A stretch of DNA of 64,000 nucleotides from Takakia lepidozioides (taxonomy: Eukaryota; Streptophyta; Takakiopsida; Takakiales; Takakiaceae), in assembly GCA_030704615.1 (NCBI GenBank), contig CM060731.1, forward strand, positions 73,078,756 through 73,142,755, given 5' to 3'. The notes under the pieces are model-generated. The model was not told where the DNA came from, ran no database searches, and worked only from the letters and a program-made list of their open reading frames with translations. Within the stretch, counting starts at the first letter, position 1; each line of letters starts with the position of its first letter. Of the stretch, positions 26,101-37,290 are shown in pieces. Position numbers and translations under genes: made by a program.

Positions 26101-26409
26101 TTTACTGTCCTTCCCTCTTTGCAGAGTCTAGATCTTGTGTCAAGCCTTCTCAATCAGGCAAGAGTGCGTGCGATCACGTTTCTCTTGATACTGGCATTGA
26201 ATAGACCCAATTGCACATTTTGGCATTGCCCTGGAAGAGTACCAGTGATGCCCTAGATGTCTGTTAGCGAAGCTTATGAAGCTTATGGAGATCACAATTA
26301 TGTGAAGAAAGTGAAGGATTTTATTCATGCTTTGCCTTTGAGAGATACTCTAACTGATCCACCAGTTGATACCCAATCTCATCAACATTCACCTGTGGTA
26401 CCGAACTAA
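23179..26409 (+). CDS. ORC6: Origin recognition complex subunit 6
   Basis: ORC6 is the smallest ORC subunit, needed to load MCM helicase at replication origins. Exons in phase: 23179-23298, 23744-23790, 24048-24152, 24353-24433, 24628-24739, 25041-25103, 25312-25399, 25718-25797, 25991-26096, plus a last exon ending at the TAA 26407-26409. Diagnostic stretches: GEVCKSVLCFEVSCA, GMSEKAYVRS, LTAMQNVLGL, IDVRELAVQFGCVRLI, ESRRTSADFSRPVFTAAAFY and LKVDKLKLLEICGTSDSEF, i.e. the TFIIB-like tandem cyclin-fold domains. A basic/acidic linker follows (ELLDVIPGKRR, DSDDDDGFE) and then a C-terminal helix (YNEWKASFISARKTL) expected to bind ORC3. The acceptor of the last exon is uncertain; 26283 keeps phase. 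About 285 residues. Confidence 0.9.
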
Positions 26410-27590
26410 GATCTCAGAACTGATGTTTGAGGCTGATTCTGAGCCCGGTTAAGATCTAACATTACAGTTCTCGAAGCCTCATGTTGTCTACTAACTACTG
26501 ATTTGATTGTGAGCGTGCAGATGGTGTAAACCAGTTAAACAAGCAACTTTGTGTTTTGAGAAAGTGAATTCTGCTCCAACAATATCTTCACAGGCCTCTT
26601 GAGTTCTGCATTTCATTCTATGGAGCAGTGATTTCTTCTCTCTGCTGCCTCTCGCTGCACCCTCAAATTGGATGAGGTAACTGTCTGAGCACATCCACTG
26701 GGGCTCCACACATAGAGCCCTTTACCTAGAGTAGTATAAATGAAACTGCAAGTGGTTTGTGAAATAGAAGCTTCAGGACCCCACAAGAACATCTGGCAGT
26801 TGTTGCCTTGTCAAAATCATAAATCCCTACATGGGTGGGGAGGCCAAATTGTGTAACAGGCTTCCCATTCAGTGCTAACTAGGTAGTCTTACGTCAAGTG
26901 AATGATTCTTCCCTTCTGGGTTGTACTTAAGTCAAAATTGTCAAATAAATTCTTCCACATTCTGAGCTACGGTCTGTTGCTATGACCCTCTGGCAGAAAT
27001 GTTGTAAGTTTGTACTATTCAGCTGAAGTCGTCAGGCTTTGATTTGAACTTTGAGGACTGATGGGCAGAACTTGGTGTAGGGTTATCTTGATCTTTGTTA
27101 TGTCTGACATACAATCCAAAGTGGAAACATCTTTCTGCGGTGATGTAAAAGTGGTGTTGGTTGAACACCAGTCTTACTTTCAAGAAATAGAGTTGATCAT
27201 CATAGGTATCTTAGTATTAGGCATGCAATTCAACTGACCGGTGCGCCAAACTTCCGTACAACTACCACATTACCTGTTCTAGAGCAGGCCATATCTCTTT
27301 GATTGCGGAAATCTGAATATTTAAGTGAGGTTCAAGTTGCAATCCCACATATCAGATGTGCACTCCAAGGTAGGTCTAATAATGTTGCAAAGCATGGTCC
27401 TTTCAACGCCTGTATCAATCCCTCTACAGTGGACAAAATTGAGTGAGACCCAACAGTTTGCATTTAGCTGTTTGAACCACCTGTTGTATATGCACATACC
27501 AGTTACAACTGGAGAAAAACTCAACACCAAGATATGTGCAGGAGGTGAGCATAGGGGTCTCTACACTGCCTCATGTCCATTTGTTGTCAC
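26410..27590. other. Intergenic, no gene seen
   Basis: ORC6 3' UTR followed by unremarkable sequence; no convincing coding frame or repeat. Confidence 0.4.
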
Positions 27591-27910
27591 AATGAAATGA
27601 AATGAAATGAAATCGTGCTTTATAACGTCCACGGAAAGCTCATAGAGCTTATGGGACAAAATGGAAGAAAACATGAGGAAACAAAACCAAAGCCAAGAAT
27701 AAGAACTATTGTTCAAGTGATTGTCTAAGGGTGAAGCATTTCTGATCCTCATAATGGAAGACTTCAGTGAGAGATCGGGCTCCACGGAATAAACAGTGGA
27801 ATCTCCACGGATCTCTTAGTATAGAGGGCAATAGAAGAAGTGTTCTTCAGTTTCAATTTCCCGGCTGGGCCCTACGCAAGCTGGACAATGAAAGCCTAGT
27901 TTCATGGATT
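27591..27910 (-). mobile_element. LINE 3' end with C-terminal Cys/His region
   Basis: Read on the minus strand, 27910-27790 encodes a Cys-Pro-x-Cys followed by E-T-E-E-H-F-F-Y-C, the CCHC-like C-terminal finger of plant LINE ORF2 proteins. It is followed by the 3' tail that matches the CCX intron copy and ends in ATTTC repeats (plus strand GAAAT repeats at 27595-27613). The element is 5'-truncated and its frame is broken. Confidence 0.65.
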
Positions 27911-28619
27911 TAGAAACAATGATGGTTAAGAGACCTAATGAAGGACAACAAAGACTTCCACAGAGACTTTTCAGGCACTCATCAACTACACCCCTGGTTG
28001 GTGAATAAATGTGACGTGATTCCAGGTACTATGGTGCTTGAAGTTACTTGTATCCTTGACACCTTTGTCCCTCTCTCCTCTCCTAAATGGCTATGCTCTA
28101 TATATGCACCCTAAGCAAGAAGTGATAGGCCTAGAGAATCAAGCGGCAGATTGGTCAGTGTATGACAAGCACCTGAAGGAAATGGAAGCGCCTTGCCCCA
28201 ATTAATCAAATTTGTACAGATAAAACTCGTGCATTCAAAAGTACCAACAGAAAAGCGCAAGTACAACTGCCAATGTCCAGTGTAACAAGTCCAGAAGATC
28301 ACCTTCTGTGATAGGCCCTGAGACCTCTAAGAATTATCAATGAAACACACCTCCTTCAAAACAAAACCAAAGCACCATATGGACGAATGTACACCATATG
28401 ACGCACACCCAGTCTGTGCTGCGGTTCCTGTACGATACACCACAGATAGGTCCACGCACCTAGAAATCCAACCACTGAGTGGATGTGTAGTGATCACGTC
28501 ACATAGGAGAATTAGTCTCGACAAGCATGTAAGAAATTGGAGCAGCAATCAACCGGGAAAAAAAAGCTATATGCCGTACAGAAACCTTGAAAACATCATG
28601 ATAGATCATGTTCTTCCAT

Positions 28620-29115
28620 TCGTCACTGGTCCTTGAGAGAGCACAGCAGATTGATTGCTGTAGCTTGCGATCCACCCCATTTCAGACGGAACCGAAGCAT
28701 TCCTCGCCGCAAATGTGAAACAGAGTCTCTCCCGTTTCATCCGAGAATGCAACTTAGGACTACAATTTCCAAAGCATGCCCACAAGCACACCCGGGACCT
28801 GCCTCGACTCAGTAGATCATGTTAATTTTAGCAAACATGGTCTTTCTTATTTAGTACCTGAACGCACTTGAAACTACCGAGCATGCCAATAAGCCACACC
28901 CTGCCTCCAGTCATTGAGTGGGAGTGACGATGATGTGCTAAGAAAGGGCAGAGCACCAAGACAGATGCCACTCGAATGTAATATCGCCCACCTGTAGACA
29001 TATTGCGGTAGACTGCGATCCACCATTCCAGGATCACACCGGTCTCGGTCGCACATGAAAAAATTCTATCTCTCCTTTCCTTCCAGAATTTTCCTAAATG
29101 TGTAAAAATCCCCAA
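28620..29115 (-). other. Duplicated minus-strand segments of unknown nature
   Basis: Minus-strand translations at 29090-28990 (KFWKERRDRIFSCATETG, then LEWWIAVYRNM) and 28770-28650 (RMKRERLCFTFAARNA, then EMGWIASYSNQ) align with each other. Each is preceded, on that strand, by a similar A/G-rich block and a GGTAGGTTCCTGGGGTGC or GGCAGGTCCCGGGTGTGC sequence. This looks like a duplicated exon or repeat. No family is recognised and no complete gene can be built. Confidence 0.3.
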
Positions 29116-29157
29116 GCATGAGCAATCCCTTTAAGCACCCCAGGAACCTACCTTGAG

Positions 29158-29382
29158 TCATTGGAGCAACTCAGCAGACTCCGAGGCGTCCCGGCCTTCA
29201 TTCTCCTCCTTCGTTTTGGAATTGAGCAAGCACACACAAGAGGATATGATCCAGATGAAGTGCCAGAAGGACTTCATCACCTCTGCCTTAATCTTCCCGC
29301 GTCTTGGGCCCTGCATTCGCCGGCCTTCCTCCCTCACAATCTCATACCTCCTCACTTCCTTCCTGCCCCCCATTTCTCCCAT
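29158..29382 (-). CDS. Possible small basic protein, 74 aa, unrecognised
   Basis: Minus-strand frame with ATG at 29382 and stop at 29158-29160. It is basic at the N-terminus (GGRKEVRRYEIVREEGRR, then RRGKIKAE), has one hydrophobic segment (FWHFIWIISSCVCLL) and an acidic end. The composition looks protein-like rather than random, resembling a tail-anchored or single-span protein, but I do not recognise a family. A GTAGGT splice-donor-like site follows the stop, so the true 3' end may differ. Confidence 0.35.
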   Translation of the reverse strand: MGEMGGRKEVRRYEIVREEGRRMQGPRRGKIKAEVMKSFWHFIWIISSCVCLLNSKTKEENEGRDASESAELLQ

Positions 29383-32039
29383 TTTTCCTCGCTTTACTAT
29401 CTGAAATTGGCAGAACAGAGCAGAGCAGATGGGGATGCAGTAGAGTGACTGAAAATGGCAGAGCAAATCGAGCAAATCTCAAAGGCTCCAGACAGACAGA
29501 CAGACTCGGAAAGCGAGGACGAGAGAGACAACAAATTCCGATAGCTCTATATTCAAGCAAACAACCTTTCGGACAGGAAAGGGTGACGAACGCCGACAAC
29601 ATGGATGAACTTACTCGTACATCCATTACAGATGCCGACAACCTGTTCACATCTAGCTCTGTATATATAACAGAAATATTTATTTATTTATTGACTTTGT
29701 AAGGTCGAAAGATCCTTCGTATGTTACTTTTGCCCTTCAAATAATTCCAAATAAAGTTGCCATCAGGGCCACTACCCCCTTTTACCAAGAGAAAAAATCC
29801 AGATGGCTGCACGTGCCTGCCACTCGAGCGATGCCAGTGCATCGAACGTGCGGAATGAGGTAGCGTAAGGGCCCCACGAGTCTTGGATGGATGAAAGTTT
29901 GGAGCGGTTGACAGTTAGGCGTACGTTTTGAATGTTGCCAGAACATTCTCACTGGATGCCACATGTCGCTCTCTCATACGGCAGTCACGTGCAAAAGTGT
30001 AGATCAAACATCAAAAGTGGAAGAAATTTTGGTTATAGAATTGGCCACCCTATTATATTATTATTTTATCATATTATTATATTAAGTAGGATGGTGCGCG
30101 TGAGGCTTCCGATTGCGCGCTCGGAAAAAAGAAAAAAGAAAAAAGAAAACAAACCAGCCTGCCTGGCATTTTTGTTGGCTTTCTTGTAGAGAGAGACTTT
30201 GCAAGTCAATGGAGAAAATATGGTCAAAGTAGCTCACACCGTGACAAGGCGCTGATTGCTCTGTTGTGCCCTGTCATGCTCCTTCCTCTTCTGTTTTACC
30301 AAGGCAAGAGAGCCCATCGCCGTTTTAGGCTTGTTTTGGAAGGGTATGCGGAGACACCTAGGAAATTACAAGAGAACCGGGCGTTGGAAGGCGGAAAACG
30401 AACATGTTTATGAAACAACTCCGAGGTTGCTAAATACTAATTTTCTCTTACCAGCTGATTTTCCACACCAAAAGGGGGACATAGGCCCTGGCCTGTGATC
30501 AAATTCGAAAATTCAAACAAAATTAAATTAAATTAAAAAGAAGCAAGGAAAAATTGTCCTTGCGGAAAGTCGGGAAGCGCACGTAAAGGCTTAAGACCTA
30601 GCTGAGTATGTATTTCTAAGACGTTTTGTGGTGGAATAGCGTCCGCCAGGCTGCTGGCAGCATGGACCTTCAACTATTTGTTCAATTTTATTTATTTTTA
30701 ATTAAAAAGGGAAATAGCTCTTGGTGATCAAATTCAGAAGAGGCAAGAAAAAATTATCATTGCGTGAAGCGCACGTAAAGATTTAGCCGATTTTCCATCG
30801 TATTTTAATGATGCATATATGGCGGATGCGTGGACCTTCTACCTTCTCAGACGAGTCGGTGCCTGGCCATCTTTTTGTTTTTTATTTTTCATTTAAAAAG
30901 AAAAAGATATACGCCCTGATGATCACTGAAATTCAGGAAAAATAGCCTGAATTGTGGACTGCCAGGTCGCTCCCAGGTTTCCTTTTGTAGTAAAAATAAA
31001 TAAGTAAATGAATAATAATAACCAATTCAGAAGAGGCATGGAAAAACTATCCTTGTATATATGTAGTTCGCGTAGGCCTTACGACGGTAAAGAGTAAAGA
31101 CCTAGCCAATGTTTTCATTTTCTATTTAGTAGGACATTTATGTGGCAGAATATTGAAATGGAAAAAGTTAAAACGTTAAAACCCTCATGTGACTAATGCC
31201 ATGAGATATGATATCAAAAGAAAATATTTAATATTTAAATAATAAATTTTATATCACAATATTATAAATCACCAATGAGGATCACTCAAATATTATATTT
31301 GAGTTTATGGGGGGTTCATTAGGAGAAATGTTTTTTAATTGCTGGATAAACTCATTTAGAATTTCTTTTCTTCCTGGATAAACTCATTTTCAAATTTTGC
31401 ACCCGAACCTGTTCAAAAAATAATATCAACGAAAGGGATGTCCGAAAGAAGGTGGCTATTGCATGTACTCTAAAAGTGGGAGGTTGTCGTATGCGGGCCC
31501 CACATGGCTTGGTGGCAAAGGGACCATGTTACGAGCATCGGAGAGAGTCGGCGAAGTTTCTAGATTTTGGAAGCACGCCAAGCTGGCAATTGGGCAATTC
31601 ATTGTTGGTAGTGGAGAATGTAGAATACCTATATTGACTCAAGTGAATACAAACACAACACAAATCTTAAGGGAGTGGTCGCATAATCTAATTGGTCCCT
31701 GGATGGATAAGAGATAAACACTAAGATCCTATAAACATGCTCTGGTCAGTGACCATAATTTGTGTGCTTATCTAAAACTAAAGAGACCTGTAGCTATCCC
31801 ATTACCGAGGGTAGTAACTACACCAACATAGAAGTGAGCCATTGCAAAGAGAAGAGAGGATTGGAAGATAAGTACAATTTGTGGAAGCCTGGGAGAGGCT
31901 TTGGCGATAGTTGATTGATAGGCATGTGCATACATAATATGCGGCATGTCATACATACACAAGATGCGCAAGGGCGGTTGGACACATCCAAGCTGGATAG
32001 TCTTCACAGTATTGTCTGCAACCAAGAGGGGATTGTAAT
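29383..32039. other. AT-rich intergenic stretch
   Basis: No coding signal. Contains TTATTATATTA-type runs (30050-30085), a GAAAAAA-rich patch (30122-30150) and the diverged tandem repeats listed separately. Remnants of unknown repeats are likely. Confidence 0.4.
30480..31130 (+). repeat. Diverged tandem repeats of ~230 bp
   Basis: At least three loosely similar units start near 30495, 30725 and 31015. Each has GATCAAATTC-like sequence, (AAG)AGGCA-GGAAAAA-TATCCTTG, a GCGCACGTAAAG-like box and GACCTAGC-like ends with an ATTTAT/TTTTTATTT stretch between. Confidence 0.5.
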
Positions 32040-32440
32040 GGGGGGTTATTGCTCTCCTGCTATTAATTAATATATCTATGGTTTGTGTTTATGTTTTTTG
32101 TGGGGCCTTGCGTAGCCCCCTACTTATTAACTTAGTAAGTAATAACTTAGTAAGTAGTAGGAGGGGGCCTTTATATACCCTCTCACGAGGGTGGGACCCT
32201 TCTAGAAGGCTGCCATGGGACACATGTCACCCCTAGAAATTATTACCACGTCACACCTTCTTACCCCAATTTGGCGCCTGAACCATCCCCAATTTAATAG
32301 TTGTTGTCTTCCTGCCTTCTTTTTTCTTACCCCCCTTACATTACGGTTATTAATCTTATAATAACCCCCGCTTTTTAATTCCTGGACCACCCTCTAATGG
32401 ACAGGCCCCATGCAAACCTTGGGCCCTTATACTATTATAC
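32040..32440 (+). repeat. Dispersed LTR-like repeat (partner at 14690-15060)
   Basis: Same block order as the partner: GGTTTGTGTTTATG, GGGGCCTTGCGTAGCCCCC, reiterated TTAGTAAGTAGTA, CCTTTATATACCCTC, CTTCTAGAAGGC, then TTTGGCGCCTGAACCAT, which resembles the ends of the 14126-14640 repeats, and a distal TGGACCA/GCAAACCTTGG part. Confidence 0.5.
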
Positions 32441-32822
32441 ATGAGAACTACCAAGTTATATGGCAACTTAAAATTTAACTATGTCATATTATCTCTATGT
32501 GACACTAAATTTTCTGATTGAAATTACATCTGCAACGCACTTCTTTATGTTTCATTCTGACGGCAGATGCCTATGGAGCGAGTTTTTGAAAATTGTGAAG
32601 TGAATACCTCCAGTCATGGATATGTCATGCAAAGAAATTGTAGAACCATGTCCTCACGTGAGCACAAATTTGAAATAGTTTCACAATTTTCTAGTGTGAA
32701 AATATTTTTGTTTCGCCATAATATATTCTCTAGATATTCATATTTCGCACCCTACCCATGAGGTGCTAGGCAGCCTACCATAGCCTGTTATTTAAACAAA
32801 GGACCTGAATAGCCCAAAAACA

Positions 32823-33240
32823 TGTCAAGTTATTTTATCACTAGTGAAACTAGCTAGGAAATAGCTAGCCTTTACATATTGACATTTGGGATTGGCCCAA
32901 GTGTCAATCCAAGGGTCAAGGCAGATTTAGGCCCTGGAGTGGTTATCTTCACGGCAAGCGCGGGAGGCTCATCTTTCTCGAGTTGAGCCTCACCGCGCCT
33001 AGCTATGGCACCGTAGTGTGGATTCCCCATGACGTGGGGTGCACTTGGCTTGACTTGTATTTGAGTGATGAGGTTATATATGCATGAGTTTATGCTTCAG
33101 CTTTGTGAGCTCGCATGAGCTTGTGCTTGTATTCTTCTTCTTTATCACTCGAGAAAGATGAGCTCGTATCTGTGAGTGCCAGATACGAGTTAGTTGTAGC
33201 ACTTGTGGTTTTTGCTTGAGAATGAGAGAAACCAGGTTGT
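32823..33240 (+). repeat. Diverged solo LTR of the TGTCAAG family
   Basis: Begins TGTCAAGTTATTTTATCAC and shares with the LTRs at 34608, 51093 and 62630 the order: stem-like GAAACTAGCTAGGAAATAGCTAG, TATCTTCACG, CTCATCT-TCTCGAGTTGAGCCT, GTGGATTCCCCATGACGTGGGGTGC, GGCTTGACTT-TATTT, and TATCACTCGAGA-AGATGAGCTC. More diverged than the other three. Confidence 0.6.
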
Positions 33241-33689
33241 TATGCAAGGAGTACCGTGGAGCTCTTGGTTGTTAGAAGCGGAGGCGATGTGGGTTACGAG
33301 GTGGTAGACCTTGGCATTCGATCTTCAGCTTCAGAGATGAAAGCACCATGCTGCAGGATTGCAAGACCAAGCGAAAGGGCTGATTTGTCTTGGGGCAAAT
33401 CAGTGCACTTTGTGGAGTATGTTGAGATTGGGTTTCAATCTCGAGCTTCAGCATTGAGAGGGCTCTTGTCATGGCAAGAGCAAGGCTGGACAAGAGCTAA
33501 GAGGTGCGGCAAGGCCATGGAATGTGCACCTAGGGTTTCAGAGCTTGGAAGAAGAGCTCTTGCACCACAAGAGGAGTGTCTTGTGGCTGGAAATGTAAGC
33601 CTTAGGGTTTCAGGAGCTTGGCAAGGGCTGTGGAGTGCTTAGTCTTGTCTTAGAGAGCATCAAGGAGCTAAGGAGCCAAGATAGGGGGC

Positions 33690-34030
33690 TGATACCTCTT
33701 GTGTGAGGAGGTTGCATGTGTGGAGCATGTATTCAGCTCATTGAAGCTTCCAGCAAGGAAGAGAGAAGGGCTGACTTCCCTTATGTGAAAGCAATGCACG
33801 TGTGGAGCATGCTTTCAGCCTGTTGAAGGCTTGTACTTTCAGGTTTGGGAGTGCAAGAAAGGAAGGAAGGGGCTGGTTTCTCTGTAGGGCATGTGTGGAG
33901 CATGCTTCCAGCTCGCTGAAGCGTGTATTTTCAGGTTGGTGGGTGCAAGAAAGAAAGCAAAGAGGCTGATTCTCTGGTGGTGAGAGTGGGGCATGTGTGG
34001 AGCAGGTGTAGGGAGCTGGAATAGGCTCTA
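33690..34030 (+). repeat. Minisatellite, ~110-120 bp units
   Basis: Three to four imperfect units, each with GCATGTGTGGAGCATG, CAGCTC-TTGAAG, TTTTCAGGTT-GGGAGTGCAAGAAAG and GGGCTGATT. A long frame just upstream (33256-33642) is composed of related repetitive sequence and is not taken as a gene. Confidence 0.7.
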
Positions 34031-34329
34031 AGACAGATGCTATGGCCAAGAGAAACGCTTGAATGAGTGCTCACAAGGGCTGGAAACCAACAAGGCTTGG
34101 TTGTTTGCCATTGAGTTTAGTGGCGTGTTTGGGGAGTCTAAGTGAGAAGGAAGGTTTGGTTTGTGGCAACCATCTTCCTCGTGGCTTAGGGCTACTATTG
34201 GTGGTGTGTGGGAGCCGAAAAAACAAGAATACCTTGCTTTCTTCACAGCCGCCATAGTTCGGTGCAAAGAAGCCTAGAGTCCAAGAGACACAAACCCTAG
34301 CTTGGCATGGCTAAACCCCTTGGAGAAAT

Positions 34330-34590
34330 GGCTAAACTGTCATGAGTGGCCTGTGGGGCTGTGACGGGATGTGACACGCTGTGATGGGTTGTGACAGGCT
34401 GTGGCCTGTGGCCTGTGGGGTTGTGACGGGTTATGAGGGGCTGTGACAGGCTGTGCCCTGTGGCCTGTGAGGCTGTGACAGGCTGTGCCCAGTGGCCTGT
34501 GGGGATGTGACGGGCTGTGAGGGGCTGTGACAGGCTGTGCCCTGTGGCCTGTGGGGCTGTGACAGAATGTGCCTTGTGGCCTGTGGCACT
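34330..34590 (+). repeat. GTGACAGGCTGTG minisatellite
   Basis: About nine imperfect units of 25-35 bp built from GCTGTGACAGGCTGTG, CCCTGTGGCCTGTGG and GGCTGTGACGGG. It abuts the 5' LTR of retroelement copy 1. Confidence 0.85.
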
Positions 34591-34607
34591 AGAAGAGAAA
34601 CCGGCTT

Positions 34608-35035
34608 TGTCAAGTTAAATAAGCACAGTGTGAAACTAACTAGAATAAAGCTAGTTAGTTGTATTTAACACTTGGATTTAGGTCAAGTGTTAAGTCAGGT
34701 GTCAAGTTTAGTTTGACACCTGAACCGTCTTATCTTCACGAGAGCGTCAGTCGCGCAGCTCATCTCTCTCGAGTTGAGCCTGCGTGACCGAGCTCCTTTA
34801 TGCTTAGAATCTGAGTGTGCTTATGTAGGGGTATAGGTTGTTGTGGGGTGGAGTCCCCATAGCTTGGGGTGCCCCTGGCTTGACTATTATCTTAAAGAGT
34901 GATGTTGAGGGATTTCATGTTTCTTGTGTGAACAGTGTGTCCTTTAGCTTTCTATCACTCGAAAGAGATGAGTTGTCTAGTTTTCTAGTGCTAAGCTAGA
35001 TATGATGTTTTCTGTTTTTAAGCACTATTATAATA
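34608..35035 (+). repeat. 5' LTR of copy 1
   Basis: Starts TGTCAAGTTAAATAAGCAC and is very similar to 51093-51540 over most of its length: TTTGACACCTGAAC, CTTCACGAGAGCGTCAGTCG, CTCTCTCGAGTTGAGCCTGC, GGGGTGGAGTCCCCATAGC. The 3' border is approximate. Confidence 0.8.
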
Positions 35036-35989
35036 TAGCTTGGTCACAGGGAGCCTGCAGTCAGACTGGCTATGTGTGCCGAGTGGAGCAGTACAGGAAG
35101 GCGGAAACCATTTGAAGTGTTGCTGCAACAGTTCAAAGCCAACAATAATCAGCCTGGGAGACAATGAGGCCTGCCGTGCTCAGTTTATGAGGGCATTCGT
35201 GCTGCAGCGCGAGAAAGACCATTGGTCGGAATCCCCCGTTTGGGCTGGCTGGGCTTGATTTATATTGGCGACTTGGAGGCGCTCCAGAGTTTCGTTGGTA
35301 GTGGGTGCTGAGCCGTTCAGGCTATTCGTGTGTGGCTTGAACCACACCAGCCTGCCTAGCACCTGTGTGAGGGGGCTTGTTACACCACTGCGTGTATATG
35401 CTGGGATTCTTGCAGGGCCTGGCTTGTACACGTTCATGATTTCGAACTCATCCCGTGTTCTGCCAATACTACCGTCTAGCTCTCGGTTCGATCATATTCC
35501 ATCGGAAGACATTGACCGTGATGACACTTACAACCATAGTCAGGAAAGCATCCGTTGGGAGGATAACCGGGGGGTGTAAGTGGATCTCTCAGCCTGTGCG
35601 AAGGTAAACTGCGCTGCATGGTTGGTCGCTGTTGCAAATCTGGCTTCAGACTGCTGCTTCCGTTGGGATTGAGGCTCCTGGACTCTAACCAGAGGAGCCT
35701 CAACGGGAAACGGATCAAGAAAGTGCAAAGGTAGTAGAGTCGTCGTTTTAACTTCCTGGGGTTGTGCATGTCCCTTGTGGAGACGCTTGCAGAATTGAAA
35801 CTTAACACACAAGCTAGGTTCAAGCGGGTACGTGCCTGTGAGCAGTGTGCGGGGCCCTTATGCCGAGTTATTCACGCTGGTGGTGTTTCTACTAGTAGGG
35901 AGTTATTCTAGCTAACTTCGAGCTATATTGCCTCAGTCCCGTCATGCTCATTATGTCTATCATAGTGCACCTTGGCCTTACGTTGTCAC

Positions 35990-36275
35990 AAGAAGACAAA
36001 TCTAGCTGTGAACCCTGGACCTCGCAAAGTTCTCACATCCTACCAGGAGTGGAACAAAGAAAGTGCTCGAGAGATCCCCATTGAGAAATTGAAGGTTATC
36101 GGTTCCTTGGACAACTGGGCGCAAGAGAATTTGCTACCCCTTTTGAAGCCCGTAGACAAGTGCTGGCAACCCCAGGACTTCCTTCCTGAAGCTTCATCGG
36201 AAAGTTTCTTTGATGAGGTAACGGAGCTCCGAGCCCGGGCCAGGGAACTGCCTGATGACTATGTGATGTGGCGTT
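35990..36275 (+). pseudogene. Captured stearoyl-ACP desaturase fragment in retroelement leader
   Basis: Plus-strand frame 35972-36319 contains EKLKVIGSLDNWAQENLLPL, KPVDKCWQPQDFLPE and ELRARARELPDDY, the N-terminal part of plastid acyl-ACP desaturases (FAB2/SAD family), before the first diiron ligands. The match stops near 36275, and no desaturase sequence follows. It sits between the LTR and the region homologous to copy 2, where copy 2 has unrelated sequence, so it is a host-gene fragment picked up by the element and not a gene of the locus. Confidence 0.8.
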
Positions 36276-37290
36276 ATAGAGAGGCCAGATACTGGGCCCA
36301 CTTTGGTACCCTTGGGTAATTGATAAGGTGATAGGAGTTGACCTTCTCGCCCGTCAGGTCTTGTAGCAGGGAAGAAGGGCTGAAGGAACTCGTCATGCTC
36401 TAATTGGCCAATGCTCCAAGTGTGTGGAAATCAGACCAGTTGCAGATCACACAGATTACTCAACTACACGATTTTTGGAGGAACAAATGACCTACAGATA
36501 CGGCACACAAAAGGTCACATCAACAGATCAAGGCTAAGAGTGGATTAAGTGTGAGTTTCGGAGATATATGAGCGATTCAGGAGGAAACAAGAGCAGTCGG
36601 CCCCATATTGGTCACAGAGCAACGGACGGATTGGATGCGTGATCAATCATTGAAATCAAGCATCAAAGTAATCAGTGGAAGAAAGGGTGGAGAGTGTAAT
36701 AGAGACCTCAAGACATGGTCTGGCAATCGAGTTGAAGTGCAGGCTGCCACCAATCTCCCTCTATGCGAGCTGGAACTTACAGGAAACGACCTGAGAGTCA
36801 GCAGTGATAAGTACATGGGACGGATAACTGAACAAATGTAGCTGAGGGATGACGAAGCGGCAACGCAGTCCATCATGGAGGAGAAGCCGATTGGAGTTTA
36901 ACAAATCGAGCTACCCCATGGTAATGGCGAGGCGACCCCAAAACAGCATAGAACTACCTATTCGGAACCCGTAGATAACCTGGGAACAGTTTTTAATGGT
37001 GAGAACATTTTGGTGTTAAAAAATAATAATAATAAAAAACCTTTTTGATCTAATTTAAATGTTTAAAGAGCCTGGTTGGTCATATCTTTGTCAAATGGGC
37101 TCTGTTTGATTCAGTTTTTGAGGAGATAGCTGCAGAAAAGGGGAAATCTATCTATCTCGACCTGGTTTGGGACTCTGCTAAAAATCTATGGAATTTTTAG
37201 AGTGTGAGTGTGTCATGAAAGATCCACAATTCTGTTTCTAGAACCTGTTCTGGTCTACATGAGAGATAAATCTGGGGATGTACTCCTTGT

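Noticed and set aside
33256-33642. 128-residue open frame on the plus strand
   Set aside because: It lies in degenerate repetitive sequence next to a solo LTR; composition follows the repeats and no family resemblance is seen.
35040-35580. Plus-strand frames in the first half of the copy 1 leader as genes
   Set aside because: No family resemblance on either strand; only the desaturase piece further on is recognisable.
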